The notes beneath the pieces were generated by a model, which saw only the letters and a list, made by a program, of their open reading frames with translations, was not told the DNA's origin and made no database searches. The position numbers were made by a program, and so were the translations under genes. Shown piece by piece: positions 29,858-41,781 of a stretch of 64,000 nucleotides of DNA. This DNA is from Acinetobacter venetianus RAG-1 = CIP 110063 (lineage in GTDB: Bacteria > Pseudomonadota > Gammaproteobacteria > Pseudomonadales > Moraxellaceae): contig NZ_KB849560.1 in the NCBI RefSeq assembly GCF_000368585.1, positions 1 to 64,000 of the forward strand. Reading direction: 5' to 3'. The first letter of the stretch is position 1. Every line of letters begins with the position of its first letter.

Positions 29858-32038
29858 CTAAGATTGCGATGGAACTTTAAATCGCCTATCCATCGCGGTC
29901 ATTTGTTGATGTGATCTTCTATGAGCATCCGATTGCTCTAAAGACGAGAGTGTCAGACCATACTGAGTCATTTTTTTATATTTTTCCAACTCAAGATTAA
30001 GTTCTTGAACACGTTGTTTTAGTTCGATCGATATAAATTGACTGGATTGTGCCAAAGCCACCCAACCCGCTTGAATCTTATATTTTGGATTGTCGTGTGC
30101 CAGTTGTTTTTCAATCCATTGATACAATTTTTCAGCACGCTGATGTGCTTCAAATTTATAAGCAAATAACGTCGTAGAAAGTACAAGTTCAGGGATTTTA
30201 CCCATTAACTTCATTTCAACTTGTCTTAGTTGATAAGCATATAAATCAACACGGTATTTCAATAAATTGTGATTGAACCACTCTGCAAAATCGACGAGCA
30301 AGTACATCAAATGATCACGTTGCATTAGCAACTGCTGCTTTTCTTGTAAGGGCTTACGCTGCTCTATTTTTTGAATCCGCCATGTTCGATAAACTGCAAA
30401 ACTACCTACCACAAAAGCGCCAATCGAACCTGAAACAATACCACCTATTGCAGCGCCAATCGCCAAACTATTTTTTACCAAAGATTGATTCGGCTTATAC
30501 TGCCAATCAGGGCGGATCGATAGTTGATGTCGAGTTGTATGAAAATTACGATAAACTGCAAAGCCAGTGTTCATCAAAGGAACAGGCAGATAGTCATCTA
30601 CATGTCCTGAACCTTGCAGACTATTTTGTGCCGCGCGTTGTACAGACTCATAACTCAGCGCTAAATCAGCAAAGACGGATGGATAATGTTCCTGTAAATC
30701 GGCCAACTCAATATTCACAATGATCGCAATATGTGGATGACTTTTTGCAAAGTCCTCAATGCTCTCCCGCTCCAAACTACATTTCACCTGCATTGGCGTT
30801 CCATCAACAATCAGATCAAAACCAGCTAAATGAGCATGTTCTACAAACTCAATGCTATGCCCTTGTTGCGTTAAGTTATACGCCACTTGCTGTTTTGCGA
30901 GATAGGATGAAAGCTGTAACAGAGCAGCTTGATGATCGAAATTTGGCGCTGGAATTTGTTTTAAATTATAAAATGCTTCTGGCTCACCATTTGATGCTGT
31001 CACTAGAGCATCTAAAACTAATGGGTTAATCTGTAAATAATTCCAAATAAACCCAAGACTATGACTCGAAGCATTGACACCACTCACTAATTTCAAATCA
31101 CGATCTGAAAATATAGTCTGCAACGCATGATTTGCAACTTTGTGGCGATCTAAATGCATCACAATCTCTTGATTGTTAAGCAACTTAGGTGCTGTTTCTA
31201 CAATGTTTTTATAATAAGGAATGCGATATTCATCTGCTGATAGCCAATGATTGAGTGAATAACCAATCTCTTTTAGCTTTTGTTGAATATCAGAAAAAGG
31301 ATTTTCCCTATTAATTGCTTCTGCTTGCAAAGTTTCAGGCAATATCAATGACACTGCCCAATGAGTAAGCTGCTGATAGCGTGCTTGTTGTCGAATTTGA
31401 TCTAAGTTTCCTAGATGTTCTAAAGCCTCAACCACATCACTGTGCCCTTGCTCATTCACATAATGATTTCGACTTAAAAGACAATGAATAAAGTTGTAAT
31501 AAACCTGTTCAGGCTGCGCAGGTTGCTGTTGTAACAATTCATGATAGTTTTCTATTGCCGTTGGCCAATCTGCCAAACGATAGGACAACTCAGCCAAAGC
31601 AAGCGTCAGTTGAATATCATCATATTCATCCTTGAGCTGTTTTAAGATACTCAACTTTAATGCGCTATCTTTACATTGATCTAAATGTGCAATGATCTCA
31701 GCTCTCTCACTGGGGCTCAATGCTTGCTTGGCATATTGCAATCTAAACATTAATCCTTGCTCAAACCATTCATAACGATACGCATGTTTTGAATAATGAC
31801 GAATGAAGACTTGATCAATAAGATGGATGAGTCTTAACGAACATTGAATATCTTCGGCTGTATGATGTTGAAAAAACCAATGCTTCGGTAATATCTGATG
31901 AAAAATTTGAGTGTAAAAACTTGCTGTTAATTCAGGTTGAGCCAATGTCACGAGCTTCAATTGATCTTTTACCGATAAATGATGCCCTTGTTGTTCAATG
32001 CGATCTAAACGCAACTTTAAGACATTGCTTGCTAACAT
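29858..32038 (-). CDS. Large unknown protein: helical repeats, nuclease-like core, TM
   Basis: Not a family I can name. The 726 residues fall into parts: a helical N-terminal half with TPR-like segments (about 125-215, e.g. LALAELSYRLADWPTAIENYHELLQQQP); a central alpha/beta region (about 370-450) with GFDLIVDGTPMQVKCSLE, where Asp408 and Gln417-x-Lys419 fit the D-(E/Q)xK core of PD-(D/E)xK or Mrr-like nucleases, followed by strand IAIIVNIE; a glycine-zipper membrane segment (about 524-550, AIGAAIGGIVSGSIGAFVVG); and a long helical, charged C-terminus (555-726). AGGAAG lies upstream of the ATG. Stand-alone on the minus strand, between a convergent lipoprotein gene and the atp operon end. Nuclease activity is an inference. 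Confidence 0.75.
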   Translation of the reverse strand: MLASNVLKLRLDRIEQQGHHLSVKDQLKLVTLAQPELTASFYTQIFHQILPKHWFFQHHTAEDIQCSLRLIHLIDQVFIRHYSKHAYRYEWFEQGLMFRLQYAKQALSPSERAEIIAHLDQCKDSALKLSILKQLKDEYDDIQLTLALAELSYRLADWPTAIENYHELLQQQPAQPEQVYYNFIHCLLSRNHYVNEQGHSDVVEALEHLGNLDQIRQQARYQQLTHWAVSLILPETLQAEAINRENPFSDIQQKLKEIGYSLNHWLSADEYRIPYYKNIVETAPKLLNNQEIVMHLDRHKVANHALQTIFSDRDLKLVSGVNASSHSLGFIWNYLQINPLVLDALVTASNGEPEAFYNLKQIPAPNFDHQAALLQLSSYLAKQQVAYNLTQQGHSIEFVEHAHLAGFDLIVDGTPMQVKCSLERESIEDFAKSHPHIAIIVNIELADLQEHYPSVFADLALSYESVQRAAQNSLQGSGHVDDYLPVPLMNTGFAVYRNFHTTRHQLSIRPDWQYKPNQSLVKNSLAIGAAIGGIVSGSIGAFVVGSFAVYRTWRIQKIEQRKPLQEKQQLLMQRDHLMYLLVDFAEWFNHNLLKYRVDLYAYQLRQVEMKLMGKIPELVLSTTLFAYKFEAHQRAEKLYQWIEKQLAHDNPKYKIQAGWVALAQSSQFISIELKQRVQELNLELEKYKKMTQYGLTLSSLEQSDAHRRSHQQMTAMDRRFKVPSQS

Positions 32039-32143
32039 ACACTTCCTAATCGAATTTTTATAAGCGCTATTTATTAAATAAAAACTGAGATCGACAACTT
32101 AATAATTTCTCTAAAGCACCATCTTATTATGTTTTTGGCGAAT

Positions 32144-32168
32144 AAAAAAGCCACCTTACGGTGGCTTT
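32144..32168 (-). terminator. Terminator of the atp operon
   Basis: Stem AAAGCCACC / GGTGGCTTT with loop TTAC and a T run on the minus strand, 23 bases after the atpC stop codon. Confidence 0.88.
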
Positions 32169-32190
32169 CTCAATCTTAAATCGACACTGA

Positions 32191-32610
32191 TTAAAGTGCA
32201 CGATTCTTGATTTTACGAATCGTTTCGAGCTGAGCTGCAGTTTCTGCAAGCGAAGCAAGTGCAGCAGCAGAATCCAAATCACTCTTTTGATTTGCAAGCA
32301 ATTGTTCAGCTTGTTTACGAGCTTCTAAAATTGCTGCTTCATCTAAGTTGTCAGCACGGATTGCAGTATCTGCAAGCACCGTAACAACATGAGGTTGAAC
32401 TTCTAACACACCGCCTGATACATAAACGATTTCTTCTGTACCATTTTCCAACTGAACACGAATCGGGCCCGGTTGGAGTAAAGTTACGAGTGGCGCATGC
32501 CCAGGTAAAATACCTAATTCACCGCCCGCACCTTTTGCGATTAACATCGTAACTTGTCCAGAGTAAATCGACTCTTTAACACTTACGACATCACATTGCA
32601 TAGTCGCCAT
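32191..32610 (-). CDS. atpC: ATP synthase F1 epsilon subunit
   Basis: Central-stalk subunit of the F1 part of ATP synthase, involved in coupling and in inhibition of ATP hydrolysis. 139 residues: N-terminal beta-sandwich (MLIAKGAGGELGILPGHAPLVTLL, about 22-45) and C-terminal two-helix part (about 90-139). AAGGAG precedes the ATG. Last gene of the operon, 17 bases after atpD, followed by a terminator. Confidence 0.97.
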   Translation of the reverse strand: MATMQCDVVSVKESIYSGQVTMLIAKGAGGELGILPGHAPLVTLLQPGPIRVQLENGTEEIVYVSGGVLEVQPHVVTVLADTAIRADNLDEAAILEARKQAEQLLANQKSDLDSAAALASLAETAAQLETIRKIKNRAL

Positions 32611-32627
32611 GAGATGATCTCCTTAAA

Positions 32628-34037
<1,410 letters not shown>

Positions 34038-34052
34038 TCAAACTTAATAATG

Positions 34053-34922
34053 TTAAACGGCAGCGGCACCGCCAACGATCTCGGAAATTTCCTGAGTAAT
34101 CGCGGCTTGACGCAGCTTGTTGTAAATGAGTTGTAGGTCTTTAATCAATTGTCCTGCGTTGTCTGTCGCTGCTTTCATCGCGACCATACGAGCTGACTGC
34201 TCACATGCAACGTTTTCAATCACACCTTGATAAACCATAGACTCGATATAGCGAACCAACAAACCATTTAACAATTCTTCTGCTTCTGGTTCGTAGATAT
34301 AGTCCCAACCATAAGTACGGTTGAGATCATCGCCTTCTTCTGCTGGTGCTAAAGGAACAAGTTGTTCTACTTTAGGCTGCTGAGTCATTGCATTAACGAA
34401 GCCATTTGATACGAGGTAGATACGATCTAATTCGCCCTTATCAAATGCATCAAGCATGACTTGTACTGAGCCAGTTAACTGTTCCAAGCTTGGCGCATCG
34501 CCAAGTTGGGTAGTTGCACCAAGCACTTTACCGCCGTAGCTTTTAAAAAACGAAACCGCTTTTTGACCAATCAAAGTAAATTCAACTTCAATTGACTGCT
34601 CTTGTTGTGCTTTGACATGCTGCACAACTTTCTTGAACAAGTTAATGTTCAAGCCACCTGCCAAACCACGATCTGAAGACACAACGATATAGCCAACACG
34701 CTTAACAGGGCGGTCAACCATATAACGGTGTTTATATTCAGGGTTTGCTTGTACCAAGTGAGCAATTACACGGCGCATATTATCGGCATACGGACGGCCC
34801 TGAGCCATGCGCTCTTGCGCACGACGCATTTTCGAAGCAGCTACCATTTGCATCGCGCGAGTAATCTTTTGCGTGCTCTTGATACTAGCTACTTTGGCGC
34901 GAATTTCTTTTAAATTTGCCAT
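34053..34922 (-). CDS. atpG: ATP synthase F1 gamma subunit
   Basis: Rotor shaft of F1, 289 residues. N-terminal helix ([20 protein letters not shown]) and C-terminal helix (about 235-285, [18 protein letters not shown]) form the coiled-coil shaft. The Rossmann-like middle contains [11 protein letters not shown]. Lies between atpA and atpD as usual. Confidence 0.97.
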   Translation of the reverse strand: MANLKEIRAKVASIKSTQKITRAMQMVAASKMRRAQERMAQGRPYADNMRRVIAHLVQANPEYKHRYMVDRPVKRVGYIVVSSDRGLAGGLNINLFKKVVQHVKAQQEQSIEVEFTLIGQKAVSFFKSYGGKVLGATTQLGDAPSLEQLTGSVQVMLDAFDKGELDRIYLVSNGFVNAMTQQPKVEQLVPLAPAEEGDDLNRTYGWDYIYEPEAEELLNGLLVRYIESMVYQGVIENVACEQSARMVAMKAATDNAGQLIKDLQLIYNKLRQAAITQEISEIVGGAAAV

Positions 34923-34999
34923 ACGCTTAACCTAGTATTCGAAAGCTCTTTCGAGCCTTCGAAGGTTGATCCGTGAACCAAACTTAACTAAAGATAAAC

Positions 35000-36544
35000 T
35001 TAGTAAGTTTGAGTCGCTTTGAAGCTCTCAATACCTGATTTGATCGCTGCTTCGATGTCTTTGTTGTAATCACCAGTTTCATCGATCTGTTGCATTAACG
35101 CAGCATGTTCAGAACGGAAGTAAGAGATTAACGCAGTATCAAAGTCTACGATTTTCTTCACTTCAACGTCAGCCATGTAGCCTTCGTTAGATGCATATAC
35201 AGAAACAGCTTGGTCAGCGATAGAGTAAGGAGCATATTGTTTTTGCTTCATTAACTCAGTTACGCGTTGACCATGTTCAAGTTGCTTACGAGTTGCTTCG
35301 TCAAGATCAGAAGCAAACTGAGCAAACGCAGCCAATTCACGGTATTGCGCTAAAGCGGTACGGATACCACCAGACAATTTTTTGATGATCTTAGTTTGAG
35401 CAGAACCACCAACACGAGATACAGAGATACCCGCGTTCACAGCAGGACGGATACCTGCGTTGAATAATGATGTTTCTAAGAAGATCTGACCGTCAGTAAT
35501 CGAAATTACGTTTGTAGGTACGAATGCAGATACGTCACCAGCTTGAGTTTCAATAATCGGTAATGCAGTTAAAGAACCAGTTTGACCTTTAACTTCGCCG
35601 TTAGTGAATTTCTCAACATAGTCAGCAGAAACGCGAGAAGCACGTTCAAGAAGACGAGAGTGAAGATAGAATACGTCACCTGGATACGCTTCACGACCTG
35701 GTGGACGACGTAACAATAATGAAATTTGACGGTAAGCAACAGCTTGCTTAGACAAATCATCATAAATGATTAACGCATCTTCACCACGATCACGGAAGTA
35801 TTCACCCATTGTACAACCAGAGTACGGAGCTAAATACTGCATTGCTGCAGGATCAGCTGCCGCAGCTGCGACAACAGTTGTATACGCCATAGCGCCAGTT
35901 TCTTCTAGCTTACGTACAACGTTTGCAATTGTTGATTGTTTTTGACCAATCGCAACGTATACACATTTAATGCCAGAGTTTTTCTGAGCGATGATCGCAT
36001 CGATCGCCATTGCTGTTTTACCAGTTTGACGGTCACCAATAATCAACTCACGCTGACCACGACCTACAGGGATCATGGTATCAACTGATTTATAACCAGT
36101 TTGAACAGGTTCGTCGACAGACTGACGCCAAATTACACCTGGTGCTACTTTTTCAACAGCATCAGTAAGTTTTGCATCAATAGGGCCTTTACCATCAATT
36201 GGATTACCCAAAGCGTCTACGACACGGCCAAGAAGTTCAGGACCAACTGGAACTTCTAATACACGACCTGTACAACGAGCTTTTTGACCTTCTTGCAGGC
36301 TTAGGTAGTTACCTAAAACAACGGCACCCACTGAATCCTGTTCTAGGTTCAGTGCCATACCAAATAAGCCGCCGTCGAATTCGATCATTTCACCGTACAT
36401 TGCATCCGCAAGACCGTGAATACGCACGATACCGTCAGATACCATGACGATGGTACCTTCATTCTTAGCGGTCGCGCTGGTGTCCAGATCGCCGATACGC
36501 TGTTTAATGAGCGCACTGATCTCGGATGGATTCAGTTGTTGCAT
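35000..36544 (-). CDS. atpA: ATP synthase F1 alpha subunit
   Basis: Nucleotide-binding, mostly regulatory subunit of F1, 514 residues from the ATG at 36544; the ribosome site GAGGAA lies inside a longer frame that opens with TTG 15 bases upstream, so the shorter start is chosen. Walker A GDRQTGKT at 170-177; the family segment [20 protein letters not shown] follows near 281-300. Confidence 0.98.
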   Translation of the reverse strand: MQQLNPSEISALIKQRIGDLDTSATAKNEGTIVMVSDGIVRIHGLADAMYGEMIEFDGGLFGMALNLEQDSVGAVVLGNYLSLQEGQKARCTGRVLEVPVGPELLGRVVDALGNPIDGKGPIDAKLTDAVEKVAPGVIWRQSVDEPVQTGYKSVDTMIPVGRGQRELIIGDRQTGKTAMAIDAIIAQKNSGIKCVYVAIGQKQSTIANVVRKLEETGAMAYTTVVAAAAADPAAMQYLAPYSGCTMGEYFRDRGEDALIIYDDLSKQAVAYRQISLLLRRPPGREAYPGDVFYLHSRLLERASRVSADYVEKFTNGEVKGQTGSLTALPIIETQAGDVSAFVPTNVISITDGQIFLETSLFNAGIRPAVNAGISVSRVGGSAQTKIIKKLSGGIRTALAQYRELAAFAQFASDLDEATRKQLEHGQRVTELMKQKQYAPYSIADQAVSVYASNEGYMADVEVKKIVDFDTALISYFRSEHAALMQQIDETGDYNKDIEAAIKSGIESFKATQTY

Positions 36545-36586
36545 TGCGCTATTCCTCAATCTTTTTTAAGTTCAGTCTTTTTGCAA

Positions 36587-37123
36587 TTACGCAAGAAGAC
36601 GAGTCCGCATTTTTTCAAGCTTGTTAAGCGCAGAGTCATCTATCACTTGGTCGCCTGCACGAATCACAACACCTGCGATTAACGCTGGATTAACGCTAAC
36701 AGTAACATGAACTGTTCTGTTGAAACGTTTTTCAAGCGCATGAGCTAAAATGTGCTCTTGTGTCGCATCAATTGGGAAAGCAGATTCAACTTCTACTTCC
36801 AATGTGTTGTTGTTCTGCGATTTAAGTAATTCGTATTCTGCTTCGATTTCAGGCAATAAAGTTAAACGATCATTGTCTGCAAGAAGTGTCAAAAAGTTCG
36901 ACACTGATTGAGATTGATCTTCACCTAAAACCTTAGCAAAAAGACCTACTTGTTCCGCAGGAGTCAGCTCAGGGCGATTTAAATAAGCGGAAAATGCTTC
37001 ATCTTGCACCGCAGCACTGAGCAGTTGTAACGCATTTGACCAAGCGTCAGTTGCATTCTGCTCAGATGCATAAGCAAATGCTGCTTTGGCGTAAGGGCGT
37101 GCTAACGTCAAGAGTTCAGCCAT
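36587..37123 (-). CDS. atpH: ATP synthase F1 delta subunit
   Basis: Peripheral-stalk subunit joining F1 to the b subunits, 178 residues. Helical N-terminal domain (about 1-105, [12 protein letters not shown]) and the C-terminal conserved pattern ([17 protein letters not shown], then [19 protein letters not shown]). GAGGCGAAT precedes the ATG. Confidence 0.96.
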   Translation of the reverse strand: MAELLTLARPYAKAAFAYASEQNATDAWSNALQLLSAAVQDEAFSAYLNRPELTPAEQVGLFAKVLGEDQSQSVSNFLTLLADNDRLTLLPEIEAEYELLKSQNNNTLEVEVESAFPIDATQEHILAHALEKRFNRTVHVTVSVNPALIAGVVIRAGDQVIDDSALNKLEKMRTRLLA

Positions 37124-37134
37124 ATTCGCCTCGC

Positions 37135-37605
37135 TTAAAGTTTAGCAGCCAGCTGAGTCAGCATGGCATTATGAGCTTCTGCGTCAACTTGTTGGTTCAG
37201 AATTTTTTCTGCGCCAGCAACTGCCAAAGCAGCAACTTGTTGACGTAATTCTTCGCGAGCAGCATTGATATCTTGATCAACAGTTTCTTTCGCCTGTTGA
37301 CGAATACGCTCACCTTCAGCTGATGCTTGGGTACGAGCTTCTTCTACCAATTGTGCTGCACGACGGTTCGCTTGTTCGATCAATTGAGCCGCTTGTGCTT
37401 TTGCTGCGTCTAATTCTGCCTTAACTTGTGCTTGCGCATCAGCAAGGTCAGCTTTTGCTTTTTCAGCAGCATTTAAGCCATCAGCAATTTTACGCTGACG
37501 CTCACTAATCGCATTGATTAGTGGTGGCCAAACAAACTTCATGCAGAATGCGACGAACATCGCAAATGCAATTGCTTGACCAATCAATGTGAGGTTGATA
37601 TTCAT
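37135..37605 (-). CDS. atpF: ATP synthase Fo b subunit
   Basis: Peripheral-stalk subunit, 156 residues from the ATG at 37605 with GAGGAA upstream (TTG 15 bases earlier rejected). One N-terminal membrane helix (about 5-27, [19 protein letters not shown]) followed by a long Ala/Gln/Glu-rich helix that dimerises. Normal length. Confidence 0.97.
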   Translation of the reverse strand: MNINLTLIGQAIAFAMFVAFCMKFVWPPLINAISERQRKIADGLNAAEKAKADLADAQAQVKAELDAAKAQAAQLIEQANRRAAQLVEEARTQASAEGERIRQQAKETVDQDINAAREELRQQVAALAVAGAEKILNQQVDAEAHNAMLTQLAAKL

Positions 37606-37644
37606 TTCGCTATTCCTCAATATGTGGATTTAGGAATTAAGCTA

Positions 37645-37923
<279 letters not shown>

Positions 37924-37972
37924 TTAAACTAAAATTTAAGCCCAACCATCAGGTGATAGTTAGGCAATACCA

Positions 37973-38851
<879 letters not shown>

Positions 38852-38946
38852 TCACACCTGGTCAATGTCAATCATTAAAAAGGAGAGAAACGAATCTTGC
38901 GGACTGCAATGACCCCGCTTCTACTCCCAAAAATCTCAAATGTGTT

Positions 38947-39345
38947 TTACCCTCGTTTTTGTAGTCGCGACACCCAAAATGGCGCGACCCACGACATCGC
39001 TTGTACGAGAATAAATCCACTAAACAATGCAACCGGTGACAGCGGTTTAACATTGCTCAAAATTAATATAAAACCCACGATCACAATCGCAAACTTACCA
39101 AGCATCCCTCGATACATGTTCAGCATGACTTGTTTTGATGCTCTAGCGCCTGCCGTTCTAAACGACTGCCAAGCAAAATAACAATGTGCCAACCAACATA
39201 CCAAAGCTCCAAGCGCAGCACTTAACGCGGCAGTTGTATCTTTAATCGCCCATGCAAGTAATGCTGCAACAGGAATCATACATGCTTGTAAGAAGACCAA
39301 AGCTTTTGCTAATCGTCGGTCAATCATGCGACTAGTTCGGCTCAT
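38947..39345 (-). CDS. atpI: ATP synthase protein I (assembly factor)
   Basis: A 132-residue protein with four hydrophobic helices (about 12-32, 36-56, 75-95, 100-122), first gene of the operon in the usual position before atpB. Members aid c-ring assembly or magnesium supply and are not part of the finished enzyme. The identification rests on position and hydrophobic pattern; sequence in this family is poorly conserved. Confidence 0.85.
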   Translation of the reverse strand: MSRTSRMIDRRLAKALVFLQACMIPVAALLAWAIKDTTAALSAALGALVCWLAHCYFAWQSFRTAGARASKQVMLNMYRGMLGKFAIVIVGFILILSNVKPLSPVALFSGFILVQAMSWVAPFWVSRLQKRG

Positions 39346-39409
39346 TTTTTACCCACTTACAGCGTAACTGCTTGACAAGTTTTGTTGATGATCGTTTCGA
39401 ATCGCAGGC

Positions 39410-39438
39410 ATTATAGAGTTACACCCCTGAACATGCAA
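39410..39438 (-). promoter_or_regulatory. Promoter of the atp operon
   Basis: On the minus strand: -35 TTGCAT (39433-39438), 17-bp spacer, -10 TATAAT (39410-39415), leaving a leader of about 58 bases before atpI. The perfect -10 and spacing make this a strong candidate. Confidence 0.75.
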
Positions 39439-39515
39439 TCTTTTCTCGACTTAAGTCTGCTTTTTTCGTTACCATATTTTCTGACGATAGAGTCAACTCA
39501 TTTTTATTTTTTTCA

Positions 39516-40355
39516 TCATTTTTGCGCACTTAATACGCACTTATCGGTTTTTGAAGCCAATTTTTTCCAAGCAGTCACGAAATTGTCATCTCCACGCATA
39601 CTTTCATCGACTGACTCGAAAACTAATGGGTTCAGTTTCTGATATTGACTTGGCGTTGCTGAAATTTCAGCCAACAAACACATTTGTGTCTTCGGACGGT
39701 TATCTTTTAAGTATTTTATTTGAGCAGCTGTTGGCGCAATATGAGGGTCATCCGTAAGCGCACCTGAAAATTTTAGATTTAAGGCTCTTTCAAGATATTG
39801 ATAGGCATCGTGATAAGACCAATATGGCTTGGCTTTATTCGAACTATCGAATTGTTGTGATGCTTGTAACATCTGCTGAGCAAAGTCTTTAGCATTGGCA
39901 AGATATTTTGCCTTATTTTCTGGATACTGTTGCCCACGTAAAGTCGCGATGAAGAACGCAATACGAACGGCATTATTTGGCTCTAGCCACACATGACTAT
40001 CAATCGTATTCGGTAAAGCATTACCACGCAAACTACGTAGCGGTAAAATTGTTAAAATGCCTGAGTCTAAAAGTGCAATCGCCTTTTTGTTCTGCCCGAG
40101 TAGTTTTTCTAAGGGTGCTTCATGAACTTTGCCCAACCAAATCACCAAAGAAGCATCTTGAATTGCCTTACGATGTGCTGGTGTAAGTTGTACATCATGA
40201 CCACTTTGATCACCCAATAGCAACACAGGCTCTTCTACATCTTTGGTCACTTCTTTCGCAATCAAGTAAATTGGATGTGTTGACACAACTAAACTTTGCG
40301 TCCACCCCCATGTACTGAACATCGAAACGAAAACAAAAATGAGAAGGCGGAACAT
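39516..40355 (-). CDS. znuA: Zinc ABC transporter substrate-binding protein ZnuA
   Basis: Periplasmic zinc-binding protein feeding ZnuBC. From the ATG at 40355 it has 279 residues with a signal peptide (FRLLIFVFVSMFSTWGWTQS). Upstream starts at 40382 and 40397 are open, but the likely promoter places transcription start near 40379, so they would not be on the message. Family metal ligands are visible: STHPIY, GHDVQL, DSHVWLEP and YHDAYQYLE. The His-rich loop found in many ZnuA proteins is missing. Divergent from zur-znuCB, with a Zur-type box over the promoter. Confidence 0.9.
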   Translation of the reverse strand: MFRLLIFVFVSMFSTWGWTQSLVVSTHPIYLIAKEVTKDVEEPVLLLGDQSGHDVQLTPAHRKAIQDASLVIWLGKVHEAPLEKLLGQNKKAIALLDSGILTILPLRSLRGNALPNTIDSHVWLEPNNAVRIAFFIATLRGQQYPENKAKYLANAKDFAQQMLQASQQFDSSNKAKPYWSYHDAYQYLERALNLKFSGALTDDPHIAPTAAQIKYLKDNRPKTQMCLLAEISATPSQYQKLNPLVFESVDESMRGDDNFVTAWKKLASKTDKCVLSAQK

Positions 40356-40379
40356 CACAGTATTACTCAAAAAGCGAAG

Positions 40380-40402
40380 CATGTTATAATATAACAAAAG
40401 TG
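40380..40402. promoter_or_regulatory. Zur box between znuA and zur
   Basis: The core TGTTATAATATAACA (40382-40396) is a near-perfect palindrome and matches the core of the enterobacterial Zur consensus. It overlaps the predicted minus-strand -10 (TATTAT, complement of 40386-40391; -35 TAGGCA 17 bases further), so zinc-loaded Zur would block znuA transcription. It may also act on zur-znuCB. Confidence 0.8.
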
Positions 40403-40519
40403 GATGATTGCCTACGTCTATTTTTGCTATACCCTGCTACCTATCGTGATGTCTACTATATATAGATAGTTATAAATGATTTGCATGGTATGATAGCTGC
40501 AAAACAATGAGGACAACTT

Positions 40520-41017
40520 ATGAGTTCTTGTTCACATGAACATGATAATGCTTTACACGGTGTTCACGGCCATCATGATATCAAAGCTCGACTTGCTGAA
40601 GCAGAGATTCTTTGTACTGCGGTTGGCGCACGCCTCACACCTTTACGTAAAGAAGTGCTTGAACTCATTTTAAATGCCTCTGCACCAATGGGTGCTTATG
40701 ACTTATTGGCAAAAATAAAAGGTCAAGCAGATCGCCCTGCTGCCCCACCTACAGTTTATCGAACATTGGATTTCTTATTAGAAAAAGGCTTAATTCATCG
40801 CCTGACTTCTATTAATGCCTATATTCCATGTTGTCATCCGCGCGAAGGACATCAGGCGGCATTTTTAATTTGTACTGAATGTCATTCTGTAAAAGAAGCT
40901 TCAGCTCAAGGCTTAATTCAACAACTTGATCAACTTGCTGCCTCAGACCAATTTTCTGCTCAACACAGCATTATTGAGATTTCAGGAAAATGTCATCAGT
41001 GCAGCACACACCAGTAA
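40520..41017 (+). CDS. zur: Zinc uptake regulator Zur (Fur family)
   Basis: Zinc-responsive repressor of 165 residues. A His-rich start (SSCSHEHDNALHGVHGHH) precedes the winged helix (LTPLRKEVLELIL, then APPTVYRTLDFLLEKGLIHRL, about 40-95). The dimerisation domain holds the structural zinc cysteines, CTEC and CHQC (about 116-119 and 158-161). GAGGACAA lies upstream of the ATG. It leads the zur-znuC-znuB operon and overlaps znuC by 28 bases. Confidence 0.94.
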   Translation: MSSCSHEHDNALHGVHGHHDIKARLAEAEILCTAVGARLTPLRKEVLELILNASAPMGAYDLLAKIKGQADRPAAPPTVYRTLDFLLEKGLIHRLTSINAYIPCCHPREGHQAAFLICTECHSVKEASAQGLIQQLDQLAASDQFSAQHSIIEISGKCHQCSTHQ

Positions 41018-41778
41018 CACCACCCGTTATTCGATTAGAGAATATTTCTGTTCGTCGAGATGAACGGGATATTTTGCGTAATGTCGATTTCGCTTTGCAG
41101 GCAAAAGAGATTGTGACGCTCATCGGCCCGAATGGTGCTGGCAAATCAACATTAATTAAAATCTTGCTTGGCATTATGTCGCCAAATAAAGGAAAGGTTC
41201 ATTTTTCTAAAAAATTAAAAATGGCTTATGTACCGCAGAAGTTCAACCCTTCTGCTAGCCTTCCTTTACGTGTGCAAGATCTACTGGATTTAGAAATTTG
41301 CGAAAGTAATCTTCGTCAAGAAATTGTTCGCGATACAGGTATTCAAAAACTACAGCAATCCAAGGTACAGCAACTTTCAGGTGGTGAACGTCAACGCGTT
41401 CTTTTAGCCCGTGCTTTACTCCGCCAACCTGACATTTTAGTACTTGATGAACCAATGCAAGGTTTAGACATTCAGTCCGAAGCTGAACTTTATGAATATG
41501 TTCGTAGCCTACCTGAACGTTATGGTTGCGCTGTGCTGATGGTTTCCCATGATCTACAATGGGTGATGCAAGGTACTCATCGTGTTGTATGTCTAAACAA
41601 ACATATTTGTTGTAGCGGTTTACCTGAGAGCATCCAGCAGCATCCAGAGTATCAAGCGATTTTTGGTACACAACGAATGTTCTATCAGCATCACCATAAT
41701 CATTGTGGACATAGTGACCATGCTGAACCTTGTTCACATGACCCTCGCCCACATATTCACCCAGAACCAAAGGTCTAA
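40990..41778 (+). CDS. znuC: Zinc ABC transporter ATP-binding protein ZnuC
   Basis: Cytoplasmic ATPase of the zinc importer, 262 residues. Walker A GPNGAGKST at 46-54, signature LSGGERQ near 132-138, Walker B LVLDEP, and H-loop SHD. The C-terminus is rich in histidine (HHHNHCGHSDH and HIHPEP), often seen in ZnuC and possibly zinc-binding. Its start lies inside zur; znuB follows four bases after its stop. Confidence 0.95.
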   Translation: MSSVQHTPVTPPVIRLENISVRRDERDILRNVDFALQAKEIVTLIGPNGAGKSTLIKILLGIMSPNKGKVHFSKKLKMAYVPQKFNPSASLPLRVQDLLDLEICESNLRQEIVRDTGIQKLQQSKVQQLSGGERQRVLLARALLRQPDILVLDEPMQGLDIQSEAELYEYVRSLPERYGCAVLMVSHDLQWVMQGTHRVVCLNKHICCSGLPESIQQHPEYQAIFGTQRMFYQHHHNHCGHSDHAEPCSHDPRPHIHPEPKV

Positions 41779-41781
41779 GCC

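Noticed and set aside
41255..41770. 171-residue frame antisense to znuC
   Set aside because: Entirely antisense to a well-supported ABC ATPase gene, and without a family match or ribosome site.
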